A DNA stretch of 64,000 nucleotides from Candidatus Cloacimonetes bacterium 4572_55 (lineage in GTDB: Bacteria; 4572-55). Positions 49,906 through 58,849 of the stretch are shown here, in pieces. Where the stretch lies: positions 1 to 64,000 of the forward strand of contig NBMB01000010.1 in NCBI GenBank assembly GCA_002084765.1, in the 5' to 3' direction. The translations under genes were made by a program, and so were the position numbers. Position 1 is the stretch's first letter; the number at the start of each line of letters is the position of its first letter. The notes under the pieces are model-generated. The model made no database searches and was not told the DNA's origin. It saw only the letters and a program-made list of their open reading frames with translations.

Positions 49906-51729
49906 ATGATCGAACAATATTACGAAAGAGAGAAACGGTATTTGCACGAAGTCGGCAGAGAGTTTGCTGAGCGTTACCCTGACAAAGCCCGTTTCCTGAG
50001 TCTCGGCGATTCCCAGGATGCGGATCCTTTTGTCGAACGCATGTTGGAAGGCTTTTCCTTTCTCGCCGCGCGAATTCATCAAACATTGGACAATGAGATC
50101 CCACAGCATACGGAGGGTCTGTTCAATCTTCTTTGGCCCCACTTTCTTCGGCCGATTCCGTCCTTAGCCATGCTGGAATTTACGCCAAAGGATACGCTTC
50201 AGGAGAGTTTGACGATCCATAAAGGTGCCGAGATATGGGCTCGCGGTAAGAGACGAGAGGAGCCGAGTGAGTATCGGTTTGTCACGACTCGATCCGTGAC
50301 GGTGCATCCCTTGACATTGACCGACGCGTATTTGGAATGGAAGGCGGATCGGGTCGGAAAAAGCAGGGCGATTATAAAATTTGAACTCAAGCGAAATGGA
50401 AACTTTGATAAGTTGCGCCTGAATCCTCTCCGGTTGCATTTTACCGCGGATCGAAGCGTCTCTTCTACCATGCTTCTTTTCTTCATCCACCATCTTGTCA
50501 AAGCGAACGTGATGGTATCCGAAAAGGAGGAACCTTCCCAAACGATATTGACTCTTAGGAAAAAAGATATTCAGCCGGGCGGGTTTGGCTCTGACCAGGA
50601 CGATCCGAGCCAAAACGAAGGATTGTTGCCCTATTCCGACCATTCTTTTTCTGGATTTCGCTATCTTCAGGAATACTTTTCATTTCGGGAAAAATTCTGG
50701 TGCATAGACATACATGGCTTAGATCAGCTTAGACCCCCGAAGGGGTGCGACCAATTCCAGATTGTCTTTTTCTTTGATCGTGAATATCCCAACAGTCAAA
50801 GTTTTGGGCGAAACGACATCCGGCTCCATTGCACTCCGATTGTCAACCTGTTTCATTCTCCGACTGATCCGATAAATCTAGATCATAAGTTGTCGCAATA
50901 TCGGATTAGTCCCCGTAGCCGGTCGAGAGATCATATCGAAATTTACCGGACGGAGAAGGTTTCTGGTTTTGACCGGACAACTGGGAAACGCTATGAATAT
51001 TTGCCATTTTTCTCATTTGAGACGCATCATCGGTTGAGCCAGGGCAATAAAAAACAGCGGTATTTCACTACTGCGATCGAACGCAGTCCCAGCGGGCGTT
51101 ATGACACATTTATCTCTCTCTTCGGATTCGATTACACGGATGTAAAAAGCGAGACTATTTCTCTCGACGCGCTCTGCACCAATGGCTCTCTTCCCTCCGA
51201 GTATCTGGGTCCAGGGAGAATTCAACACCCGGGTCCGGATTTCCCTAATTTGGTCACTTTTTCAAACTTGACCAAACCGACTCGGGATTATCACCCCCCG
51301 CTTTATAAAGAAAAAGGCGGCTATCAGGATACGATCAAGAATTATTTTTGGCAATTGATCTCTCATTTATCGCTGAATTTTATGACCCTTGCGCATCCAG
51401 ACGCGATGGTCAGCCTGCTTAAGCTCTACGATTGGGTAAAGAGCGGGGATAATCAGCGTTGCATCGAGAGCGTGACTCGCGTCTCATGGAAACCAGTGGA
51501 CCGCATCCACCGCGGTACAGTGATTCGAGGCGTTGAGGTCACGGTGAATGTCAAGGAAGATCACTTTGCCGAAGAAGGCGATCTTTTTCTTTTTGGCTTG
51601 GTACTCAGCCATTTTTTTTCTCTATATGCGACCGTCAACTCATTTGTCCGGCTGAAAATCGTATCAGCGAACCACGAATATCGTTATGAGGAACAGCCCG
51701 ATGAACGAGGTAAATCTTGGGTCATATAG
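49906..51729 (+). CDS. tssF: Type VI secretion baseplate subunit TssF
   Basis: Baseplate wedge component of the type VI secretion system. The 607-residue protein opens with the typical YYEREKRYLHEVGREFAERYP and PFVERMLEGFSFLAARI, followed by IPQHTEGLFNLLWPHFLRPIPS, here quoted in part, and ends with the family pattern RGVEVTVNVKEDHF, FGLVLSHFFSLYATVNSF. Length is normal (about 580-620). In most loci tssG follows; here the next gene, 27 bases on, is an AAA/nuclease protein. It is transcribed convergently with the rest of the locus, from its own promoter. Confidence 0.92.
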   Translation: MIEQYYEREKRYLHEVGREFAERYPDKARFLSLGDSQDADPFVERMLEGFSFLAARIHQTLDNEIPQHTEGLFNLLWPHFLRPIPSLAMLEFTPKDTLQESLTIHKGAEIWARGKRREEPSEYRFVTTRSVTVHPLTLTDAYLEWKADRVGKSRAIIKFELKRNGNFDKLRLNPLRLHFTADRSVSSTMLLFFIHHLVKANVMVSEKEEPSQTILTLRKKDIQPGGFGSDQDDPSQNEGLLPYSDHSFSGFRYLQEYFSFREKFWCIDIHGLDQLRPPKGCDQFQIVFFFDREYPNSQSFGRNDIRLHCTPIVNLFHSPTDPINLDHKLSQYRISPRSRSRDHIEIYRTEKVSGFDRTTGKRYEYLPFFSFETHHRLSQGNKKQRYFTTAIERSPSGRYDTFISLFGFDYTDVKSETISLDALCTNGSLPSEYLGPGRIQHPGPDFPNLVTFSNLTKPTRDYHPPLYKEKGGYQDTIKNYFWQLISHLSLNFMTLAHPDAMVSLLKLYDWVKSGDNQRCIESVTRVSWKPVDRIHRGTVIRGVEVTVNVKEDHFAEEGDLFLFGLVLSHFFSLYATVNSFVRLKIVSANHEYRYEEQPDERGKSWVI

Positions 51730-51756
51730 AAAAGATCACCCAAAGGAGATAACCGG

Positions 51757-53325
51757 ATGCGCACATTTTCATCTTACGGTCCCATAAGCGTTAAGACGAA
51801 TTATTTTGCTCCGAGAGAGGAATTGGTTGATCAGATATACCGAGATCTGATCGGGGTTGAAGAGGGGGGGGGTCATTACATCACGATCTGGGCACCTCGT
51901 CAGACCGGAAAGACGTGGGCATTGATGCAAGTCGCTGATAGGATTTTCGAGGAAAAAGAGTTTGATCTGCTTATGATTAACGTCGAAATCCTGAAGGATT
52001 CTGAAAACAGCCAAAGCGTTTTACAAGGATTTGTCCATATCTTGTCAGATTATTTGGATATTTCATCTTTTGAGATAACGAAATGGATAGAGTTAGCGGA
52101 TATATTCACGGATAAATTTTTTAAAAAACCGGTTATTTTGATTATCGACGAGTTTGACGCGCTTGACGAAAAAGTTATCAATAAATTTGCCTCGGTCTTT
52201 CGAAGTATCTATAACAAGATTCGTTCTCGATCAGGGGGCGGTGCCTCTTATATGCTTCATGGGTTGGCATTGATCGGGATTCGGAGCGTATTGGGTATCG
52301 AGAATGTGAAAGGGTCCCCCTTCAATGTGCAGCGGAGCGTGCATATTCCGAACCTGACCTATGACGAAGTGAACGCCATGTTTCATTCGTATATACAGGA
52401 GAGCGGGCAGAAAATCGATCAAGATGTGGTCGATCGCTTGTTCACCGAGACTTATGGACAGCCCGGATTGGTCTCCTGGTTCGGCGAGCTTTTGACTGAA
52501 AAGTTCAACCGGAATAAGAACAAATCGATCACGATGGAAGAGTGGGGGGAGACCTATAAACGGGCACTTTTCACCGAGCCGAACAACACGATTTTGAATC
52601 TGATTAGCAAAGCCTCTCATCCCAAGTATAAGGGAAATGTGTTAGAGCTATATCGGACCGACGAAAAAACCGACTTCAGCTTTCGCAAGGTGGAGCATAA
52701 CTATCTCTATATGAACGGGATCATCTCTTACGACGATCAGAAGAAGATCAGATTTTCCTCTCCATTTGTTCAGAAATGTCTGTTTGAACGCTTCAGCGAC
52801 GAAATTTTCGACTATGTGGGCGTGACTATGGATCCTTTTACGGATTTGAGCGGCACGGTAACAGAAAGTGCTCTGAACATTCCGAAGATCATAGACTTGT
52901 ATTGTCTTTATCTGAAAAAAAACAGCGGCTGGTTATTTCAGGACGCGCCTCGCCGCAAGGACATGCAGATATTCGAGGCGGCTTATCATTTTAATCTCTA
53001 TCGCTATCTGTTTGATTTTCTGAAGACGTGGAATTCACAGATTTTCCCAGAATTTCCAACGGGCAACGGCAAGATTGATCTGCTGATTCGCCACGGAGGA
53101 CGTTTGTACGCTCTGGAACTGAAGTCCTACCGGAACACAGCGGCTTATCGGAAGGCTTTGGTCGCCGCGGCTCGTTACGGCGACCAACTGAATCTGGATA
53201 CCATATATCTGCTTTTTTTCGTGGAGCGTATCGACGAGGCGAATCGTCAAAAATTTGAGGTGGATTACAAAGATCAAAAAGCTGAGGTGACGGTTCAGGT
53301 TATTTTTGTTGTGACAAGACCCTAA
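51757..53325 (+). CDS. AAA-like ATPase with C-terminal PD-(D/E)XK nuclease domain
   Basis: A 522-residue protein. Residues about 10-250 form an AAA-like NTPase with Walker A APRQTGKT near 45-52 and Walker B PVILIIDEFDAL near 125-136. The C-terminal 100 residues carry the nuclease pattern GNGKIDLLI and YALELKSYR, giving the D and E-x-K residues. Proteins of this build are scattered in FCB-like genomes, often in many copies, without settled function. ATG 51757 follows AAAGGAGA. It sits between tssF and tssC, so it may be an effector-like, regulatory or purely mobile insertion. Its stop codon lies inside a 34-bp perfect palindrome. Confidence 0.78.
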   Translation: MRTFSSYGPISVKTNYFAPREELVDQIYRDLIGVEEGGGHYITIWAPRQTGKTWALMQVADRIFEEKEFDLLMINVEILKDSENSQSVLQGFVHILSDYLDISSFEITKWIELADIFTDKFFKKPVILIIDEFDALDEKVINKFASVFRSIYNKIRSRSGGGASYMLHGLALIGIRSVLGIENVKGSPFNVQRSVHIPNLTYDEVNAMFHSYIQESGQKIDQDVVDRLFTETYGQPGLVSWFGELLTEKFNRNKNKSITMEEWGETYKRALFTEPNNTILNLISKASHPKYKGNVLELYRTDEKTDFSFRKVEHNYLYMNGIISYDDQKKIRFSSPFVQKCLFERFSDEIFDYVGVTMDPFTDLSGTVTESALNIPKIIDLYCLYLKKNSGWLFQDAPRRKDMQIFEAAYHFNLYRYLFDFLKTWNSQIFPEFPTGNGKIDLLIRHGGRLYALELKSYRNTAAYRKALVAAARYGDQLNLDTIYLLFFVERIDEANRQKFEVDYKDQKAEVTVQVIFVVTRP

Positions 53326-53350
53326 GGATTTTTGAAAATCCTTAGGGTCT
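53317..53350. repeat. 34-bp perfect palindrome at the end of the AAA/nuclease gene
   Basis: AGACCCTAAGGATTTT (53317-53332) is followed by TG and its exact reverse complement (53335-53350). It includes the stop codon of the plus-strand gene and lies between convergent genes. No T-run follows on either strand, so it is not a standard intrinsic terminator. The 13 bases of 53313-53325 recur inverted at 24859-24871. Confidence 0.65.
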
Positions 53351-53396
53351 GAGCCTGCCCGAGCAGTTACAAAAAATGAAAAATTATGCGTAAATT

Positions 53397-54932
53397 CTAA
53401 CCTGGGATGTCGCCGACCAACTTTAAGCTGATGTCCAGACCTTCCACCTGAAAATGCGGTCTGAGAAAAATGTCAGTCGTGAAATAGCCAGGATCATCTT
53501 CTTTTTCAACGACCGTCACTTTCGCCTCTTTCAACGGATACTTTGCGATCTCCTTGGGTCCCGGGTTCGGCACCTTGGTCACATAAGCGCTAAGCCATTC
53601 GTTCAGCTCACTTTGGATCACACTACCCGACTTCGAGCTGCCGATATTCCGACGTTGGAGCGTCTTTAGATAATGCGAAATTCTGGCGGCTAAAAAGAGA
53701 TACGGCAATCGGGCGTTAATCTTGGAATTTTTGTTTGCCTCTGGATTGTTATGATATTCCTGAGGCTTCTGCGTCGAACTCGCTGAATAGAAAGTAGCAA
53801 AGTCCTTGGCATGTTCATGCACAAAGGGAATGAATCCCAAGTTAGCTAATTCAAGCTCCATTCGCTCCGATATACAAACTTCGGTAGAAATTTTTGTCTG
53901 CGTACCTTTTGAAGTCTCATAGTTATGGATGCAGAGGTCTTCCACTCTTCCGCCGGACTCTAATCCACGAATTTGGATCGTCCACCCATCGTCCACAAAG
54001 GCTCGGGTTAAGTTACTCGCAAACGCAAAAGATGCGTTGCCCCATAGATATTTATCATGATCCTTTGCCTTGACATCCTCTATATAATTAAATCCCTTCA
54101 CCTTACTGGTCTCTGGACCGTAGGGAAGACGCAGCATAAAACGAGGAAATGCCAAACCCACAAAACGGGAGTCGGATGATTCCCGAAAACTATTCCATTT
54201 GATATAGTCCGCTGTGCGCAATCGGGCGTTAATGTCTTTGATTTTCAGTAAATCGTCCATCGAATTGACCCCGAAAAACTTCGGATTGACCGATCCGATA
54301 AAGGGACAGTGAGCCGCTGCCGCGACTTTTGAAACATCCCGCAGCAACGCCATATCCTGCGCGGATTTGGTAAATTCAAAATTAGAAATCATCGAGCTAT
54401 ATGGATGATCGCCGAATCGATCCAGTGCCCGATTATAAACAAGGTCGTAAAGCTCGGATTCGGTAGTATCCATAGCGTCTTCAAAGGACTCAATCAGCTC
54501 CTCTTTATCCACATCGAGCACCTCGATGATGACGCCCTGCCGAAAATCGGTGCGCTTGACCAAAAACTCCAAACCGCGCCAGCTTGACTCCAGTTTCTGG
54601 AATTCCGCATGATGAATAATTTCATCCAGTTGACTGCTGAGTTTCTGATCAATCATAGAGATCAAATCGTCCAATACACTCCGATCCAACCGCTTTAACG
54701 GCTCGCCAATTTGGGATATCCAATCCAGCAACACTTTGGTTTGGGCAATCCGAGTCTGGTTTGGATTCTTGACCATCGCTTCGGGATCGCTAAAATTATC
54801 GATCTCGAACGAGTCCGCAGTCTTCTCAATATCCAGCTTATCGAATATATCGTCCAGCAGGGTCTCCTTAGTCTCCTCAAGAACTTGCGTTTCCTTTCCG
54901 CTTGCCGTTGATTCCATATTCTGACCAGCCAT
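53397..54932 (-). CDS. tssC: Type VI secretion contractile sheath large subunit
   Basis: Forms the contractile sheath with TssB. The 511-residue protein shows KSSWRGL-type sequence (ESSWRGLEFLVKRTDF), PFSSMI-like DHPYSSMISNFEF, KFFGVNSMDDL, RFMLRLPYG and the C-terminal HYLKTLQRRNIGSS and HFQVEGLDISLKLVGD. Length is normal. ATG 54932 follows AAAGGAGG. It follows tssB by 40 bases and is the last minus-strand gene. Usually tssE and tssF or hcp come next, but the AAA/nuclease gene ends 71 bases away. Confidence 0.96.
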   Translation of the reverse strand: MAGQNMESTASGKETQVLEETKETLLDDIFDKLDIEKTADSFEIDNFSDPEAMVKNPNQTRIAQTKVLLDWISQIGEPLKRLDRSVLDDLISMIDQKLSSQLDEIIHHAEFQKLESSWRGLEFLVKRTDFRQGVIIEVLDVDKEELIESFEDAMDTTESELYDLVYNRALDRFGDHPYSSMISNFEFTKSAQDMALLRDVSKVAAAAHCPFIGSVNPKFFGVNSMDDLLKIKDINARLRTADYIKWNSFRESSDSRFVGLAFPRFMLRLPYGPETSKVKGFNYIEDVKAKDHDKYLWGNASFAFASNLTRAFVDDGWTIQIRGLESGGRVEDLCIHNYETSKGTQTKISTEVCISERMELELANLGFIPFVHEHAKDFATFYSASSTQKPQEYHNNPEANKNSKINARLPYLFLAARISHYLKTLQRRNIGSSKSGSVIQSELNEWLSAYVTKVPNPGPKEIAKYPLKEAKVTVVEKEDDPGYFTTDIFLRPHFQVEGLDISLKLVGDIPG

Positions 54933-54972
54933 AATATCCAGCCTCCTTTAAGTATAAAAATAATGAATGCTC

Positions 54973-55479
54973 TTATGTATTCGATTCATCCTTAATCATT
55001 TTATTCAACTCACCCAGCATGCGATTTCGCAGTTGATCATCTTTGACGATTTTTTCCAATTCCTTCGTCAACTGCTTATCATTCACCAACCGGTCTCGAT
55101 AATCTTGCAGCAAACCGCGCGCGGCAAGCATGGCGTTCAACTCCGGCACCTGCTTAGCCACCTCTTCCGGGCGGAAGGAACTCATGCTATCAACGTTCAG
55201 ATTCACTCGTAGCTCATCGCCTTCTTTTCCGGTCAACCGATTTTTGACCGTATAGTCTAACTTCAAATTTTTGTCTGCCATGACGCCTTCAAAATTATGT
55301 TTGTCAATGCGTTCTGGCTCACGATCTTCCAAGTCCACATCTGATTTCTCAGAGCCGAAATCGCCCATCACCAACAGACGCAACGGCAGTTCCACTTTTT
55401 TAATTGCGCCCCCGTCTTCCACGTCAATTGTCAAGTTGATCCGTGACGGCGGTTTCTCATGCTGAAAACTCTTTCCCAT
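54973..55479 (-). CDS. tssB: Type VI secretion contractile sheath small subunit
   Basis: Partner of TssC in the sheath. The 168-residue protein has the usual start SRINLTIDVEDGG, PLRLLVMGDFG, and NLKLDYTVKNRL, and the C-terminal helix. I place the start at ATG 55479, which follows AAGGAG; a longer frame to 55515 overlaps a hairpin and lacks a ribosome binding site. It is 40 bases from tssC and 90 bases from tssA. Confidence 0.95.
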   Translation of the reverse strand: MGKSFQHEKPPSRINLTIDVEDGGAIKKVELPLRLLVMGDFGSEKSDVDLEDREPERIDKHNFEGVMADKNLKLDYTVKNRLTGKEGDELRVNLNVDSMSSFRPEEVAKQVPELNAMLAARGLLQDYRDRLVNDKQLTKELEKIVKDDQLRNRMLGELNKMIKDESNT

Positions 55480-55506
55480 AATTCCAACTCCTTGTTTTTG
55501 GGAAGC

Positions 55507-55521
55507 GCGGCTCAAAGCCGC
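55507..55521 (-). promoter_or_regulatory. Hairpin between tssA and tssB
   Basis: GCGGCT-CAA-AGCCGC (read on plus) forms a perfect 6-bp GC-rich stem with a three-base loop, 28 bases before the tssB start codon. No T-run follows. It could stabilise a processed tssB-tssC message, since sheath subunits are needed in large amounts; that is inference. Confidence 0.35.
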
Positions 55522-55569
55522 TATTGGTTATAAATATCCGTTCATCAAAAATTAGCGGTTATAATTCAC

Positions 55570-57795
55570 TTATCTTTTTTTTTCGATCAAAGCCAATGCA
55601 GTCTGCGGATCAATTGAGCTGATACGCGCCAGGAGATCATACGATTTTTGCGCAAATTTCCCTTTATCCGCAATTTCCTTCTGATTCATCAGAGCCTTGA
55701 CGCATTTATAGAGCTTCGTCCATACTTCCAACGCCAATTCAGGCTCCCAATCCACCAATGAAAATCGAACGATTTCCTGATCCAGTTCCTCCAAAATCGA
55801 CCAAGCTGAAAGCGTTTTCGTCGCCTGCAAACACAAATTCGCCATGTATAAACGACGCTGAAATCGTTGGCGACGCGACGCGTCTTGTTTTCCGTTGGAG
55901 AGTAAAGTCAATGCCTGAGCCAGATCGGACTTTTTCATCAGCTTTTTTGCTTCTTCGTATGATTGCTTCAACGCCTCGTCATCAATGCCCGCCGGGATGG
56001 GAGACGCGCCGCCAGAAACCGGCGTCTGGACAAAAGAGGAAACCTGATCGTCGATCCAACTCAATGTCTTTTCGTCTGCAACCCCCATCTTATTTTTGAA
56101 ACAAATCGACGGCAAATCCGGCAATCGGCTTAGCAATCCGGCTGTTTCCTTCAAAACGCCTTCGAGAGCCTTTTTATAGCTGTCTCCAAGTTCCTCCAAC
56201 GCGGTCGCGGTTAATCGCTGCAGATCAAGCCAAAAGGGGAAATCCGGGAAAGATTCCTCTGATTTTAGCAAGAGATTTTTCCAATCTTTTTTATCAACCA
56301 ACCCGTTCAAAAACTTCACCTTTATTTTATTAGGAGCCTTCCCCGCATCTGACGGCGTCTTAACCAATTGGTTCCATTGAATAAACCGGGTCACGCGGTA
56401 GGAAAAAGGATCCTTCGGCGTTTGGTGCTGCATATATTTCAGTGCCTCGAGGATAGCACCCTTTGCCTTTGCCGGAGAAGTCAGTTCAAGATCGTTAGGC
56501 GCGGACGCGGAGGAAACCGATGGAGCGGGATCTGAAGATAGTGGTGTAGAAACCTCTTTTTTAGGCGGCTTCGATTTCGGCTTTGGTTCCAATTTTTTAG
56601 GCTTTATCTCTTCGATCCGGATCAACTTTTCCTTCAGCTTTTCGGAAATTTGAGACAAAGGAGCGGTCTTACTCGATTTTTCTTGAACCATCCGGGAGAT
56701 ATTCTCGATCGACTCCAAACTGTGGCGGACATCCAGCTCATCCCCGACGCTGACCTCTTGCCGGCTGATCAAAAGGGCAAGTTTATTTATGTTTCCCAGA
56801 CACGATATCTTCTGCTTCATCTTTTCCGGATAGAGATTTTCCCAAAAAGTTTCGATCAACTTCTCGATTGCCATCAAACCATCCGCCAATCCGGGCAACT
56901 TCCTCTGTTGATACAAACTGAATGTGAGCCAACTTGCAACCATCAGATTTTTTGATTTTTTACCGAGGATTTCCATGGACAGATCGATAATTTTATCATA
57001 ATCTCTTTTCCGACTCCCCCAGATTGTTTTTAACTCGAAAAATGCATCGCTTTTGGAAATATCCGCCCCAGTTGGACTGCCTCCAGAAATCGGTCGGATA
57101 ACGCTCTTTACAAAATGAGAGATGGATCGCTCCAGCTTTTTCGGTTCGGAATCGACCGGCTTTGTATCAGACGCGGTCTCTGAGGTTTCCGATAAAGTTT
57201 CGGATAGAGTTTCCGAAGCAGTGGGAATTTTATCGGAAACGGACTCCTGAGATTTTTCTCTCGTTGAATCTTCCAGACGCGGCAATTTATCCAAAAGTGC
57301 TTGGATTCTATTTCGTAAGAGCTGGACCGGCATTTGTTGATTTGCTTTTTTTGCAAACAACTCTTTCATGTCGTCGATGGACTGAAGAATCTCCGACAAC
57401 ACTGCTCGGTCAGAAGGCGACACTTCCTGTTTGGGAAGTCGTTTGGAGATTTCTTTATCCAGAAACTTGATGATTTTTGCTCTTTTGGATAGCTCTCCTG
57501 GAAAAAAATTTTCCCAATAGCTATTGAAGAGCACATGAATCGCGCTTAAGCCGTCAGCCAACCCAGATAGACGACTTTGGTTGTACAAACCGACAGTCAG
57601 ATAGACAGCGGCAGAAAGGTCTTTCCACTTTTTTGTCGAGATGGTCATGCAGAGATCGATAATTTTATCATAGTCTCGTTGCCTGGATTTCATCGCTGAT
57701 TTGAGATCAAACAGATCGTTGTCATCCCTATTATATTGACCTCCAGGATGAGCGGACGAAATCGGTCTCCGCATCATTTTTGCCATGTTTGACAT
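55570..57795 (-). CDS. tssA: Type VI secretion protein TssA with two ImpA_N domains
   Basis: Baseplate or cap protein that helps build the sheath and tube. ATG 57795 is chosen because AAGGAG lies at proper distance; the frame extends 22 codons further. The 741-residue protein contains two ImpA_N-like domains: about 25-135 (RQRDYDKIIDLCMTI, LSGLADGLSAI, WENFFPGE) and about 260-370 (RKRDYDKIIDLSMEI, LPGLADGLMAI, WENLYPEK). They are joined by low-complexity linkers. A C-terminal TssA/VasJ-type domain follows (about 480-740, RQRFQRRLYMANLCLQA, LVDWEPELALEVW). Most TssA proteins have only one ImpA_N domain, so the duplication is odd. It lies between tagF and tssB. Confidence 0.88.
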   Translation of the reverse strand: MSNMAKMMRRPISSAHPGGQYNRDDNDLFDLKSAMKSRQRDYDKIIDLCMTISTKKWKDLSAAVYLTVGLYNQSRLSGLADGLSAIHVLFNSYWENFFPGELSKRAKIIKFLDKEISKRLPKQEVSPSDRAVLSEILQSIDDMKELFAKKANQQMPVQLLRNRIQALLDKLPRLEDSTREKSQESVSDKIPTASETLSETLSETSETASDTKPVDSEPKKLERSISHFVKSVIRPISGGSPTGADISKSDAFFELKTIWGSRKRDYDKIIDLSMEILGKKSKNLMVASWLTFSLYQQRKLPGLADGLMAIEKLIETFWENLYPEKMKQKISCLGNINKLALLISRQEVSVGDELDVRHSLESIENISRMVQEKSSKTAPLSQISEKLKEKLIRIEEIKPKKLEPKPKSKPPKKEVSTPLSSDPAPSVSSASAPNDLELTSPAKAKGAILEALKYMQHQTPKDPFSYRVTRFIQWNQLVKTPSDAGKAPNKIKVKFLNGLVDKKDWKNLLLKSEESFPDFPFWLDLQRLTATALEELGDSYKKALEGVLKETAGLLSRLPDLPSICFKNKMGVADEKTLSWIDDQVSSFVQTPVSGGASPIPAGIDDEALKQSYEEAKKLMKKSDLAQALTLLSNGKQDASRRQRFQRRLYMANLCLQATKTLSAWSILEELDQEIVRFSLVDWEPELALEVWTKLYKCVKALMNQKEIADKGKFAQKSYDLLARISSIDPQTALALIEKKR

Positions 57796-57839
57796 GAACA
57801 TACTCCTTTTATTTTTGAATATCCTTAAAAATTTTGGCT

Positions 57840-58835
57840 TTATGTGACTTTCAATTTCCATGCTTCTTTTAGAAAATCGGCGAAAGTGGTCTCGTCTCTT
57901 CGCAACAGCGGATGAAGTACCGGTGGAATATAACTAACCAACGATTCGATTTTTCTCGGTCCCTCATAAGCGAGATCGCAGATACTTTCGCTACTTGTAT
58001 CCGACTTTAACAGGTGGACGAAGAAAGAGGGCGACGGACGACGAAAAAAAAGAAACAGATTGCTGTATGGTTGATCCGCTGTCGCCGCCCAGAAGTAATA
58101 GGATTTTGCCTCTGGATTGCCGAGGAGTCGGTAGCTCATATCGATCCAGGATGCCGCGTCCGAGTGGCTGTGGTCCGAAGGCGATCCGATCGGAAATTTA
58201 AGTCCCAATGTGGTTTGCGAGGGACTGTCTCTTAATTGGAGAGGAATTAGAATCTCGGTTAAGTTCCTGAAGAGCAGATACCTATAAAAATCCTCGGACT
58301 CACCCCGATCTAAAAAGAGATCGGCTACCCGTCGCTGTTGAGTGTGTTCGTGGTAGGGTCGCAAAAGAGACGAGTAGTCGGGATCTAACGGCACTTTCAA
58401 GCTGTTTGCGAAGTTCGCTATTGCGCCCATATCTGTTCCGTGATCAAACGCGTCTTGTATAAATTTCGCAGATTGATCAAAAAAAGAGCGGAAAATTATT
58501 GGGATAAAAGGCAACCGATGATAGCCGAATTGCCCCGGGTCCACCAACGCGGCGATCATAAAAGGATACCTGCGCCCACTTCTGTCATGGCTCATCCGAA
58601 ACGCGGCGACAACAGCGCGACTCGAGCCGTCAGGGAAAAAAACCGAGCAATATATCGGAGCTTGAAGCCAGTAATCGCCCAATTGGCGACGCAGACCGTT
58701 TTTGCTGAAATAGAGCCCCTTACGAATCCATTGATCTAAGTTGGCGACTTCCGGCACATTAGCGTTGTAACGGATGAAATCGCTAAATGTCGGCAGTTTG
58801 CCGAAACAAAATATTGGAAAGTTCTTATTTTGCAT
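57840..58835 (-). CDS. tagF: Type VI secretion-associated protein TagF
   Basis: Regulatory accessory protein, known in other bacteria to hold back type VI assembly until signalled. The 331-residue protein begins with the TagF pattern FCFGKLPTFSDFIRYNAN, DQWIRKGL, YWLQAPIYCSVFFPDG and RSGRRYPFMIAAL. The C-terminal half is less typical. The ATG at 58835 lies just after the tssM stop codon; an ATG at 58871 would overlap the end of tssM. No PpkA kinase or PppA phosphatase, the usual partners, is in view. Confidence 0.82.
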   Translation of the reverse strand: MQNKNFPIFCFGKLPTFSDFIRYNANVPEVANLDQWIRKGLYFSKNGLRRQLGDYWLQAPIYCSVFFPDGSSRAVVAAFRMSHDRSGRRYPFMIAALVDPGQFGYHRLPFIPIIFRSFFDQSAKFIQDAFDHGTDMGAIANFANSLKVPLDPDYSSLLRPYHEHTQQRRVADLFLDRGESEDFYRYLLFRNLTEILIPLQLRDSPSQTTLGLKFPIGSPSDHSHSDAASWIDMSYRLLGNPEAKSYYFWAATADQPYSNLFLFFRRPSPSFFVHLLKSDTSSESICDLAYEGPRKIESLVSYIPPVLHPLLRRDETTFADFLKEAWKLKVT

Positions 58836-58849
58836 AGTTTTTCTCAGTC

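Noticed and set aside
53317-53350. Calling the palindrome an intrinsic terminator
   Set aside because: No T-run follows the stem on either strand.
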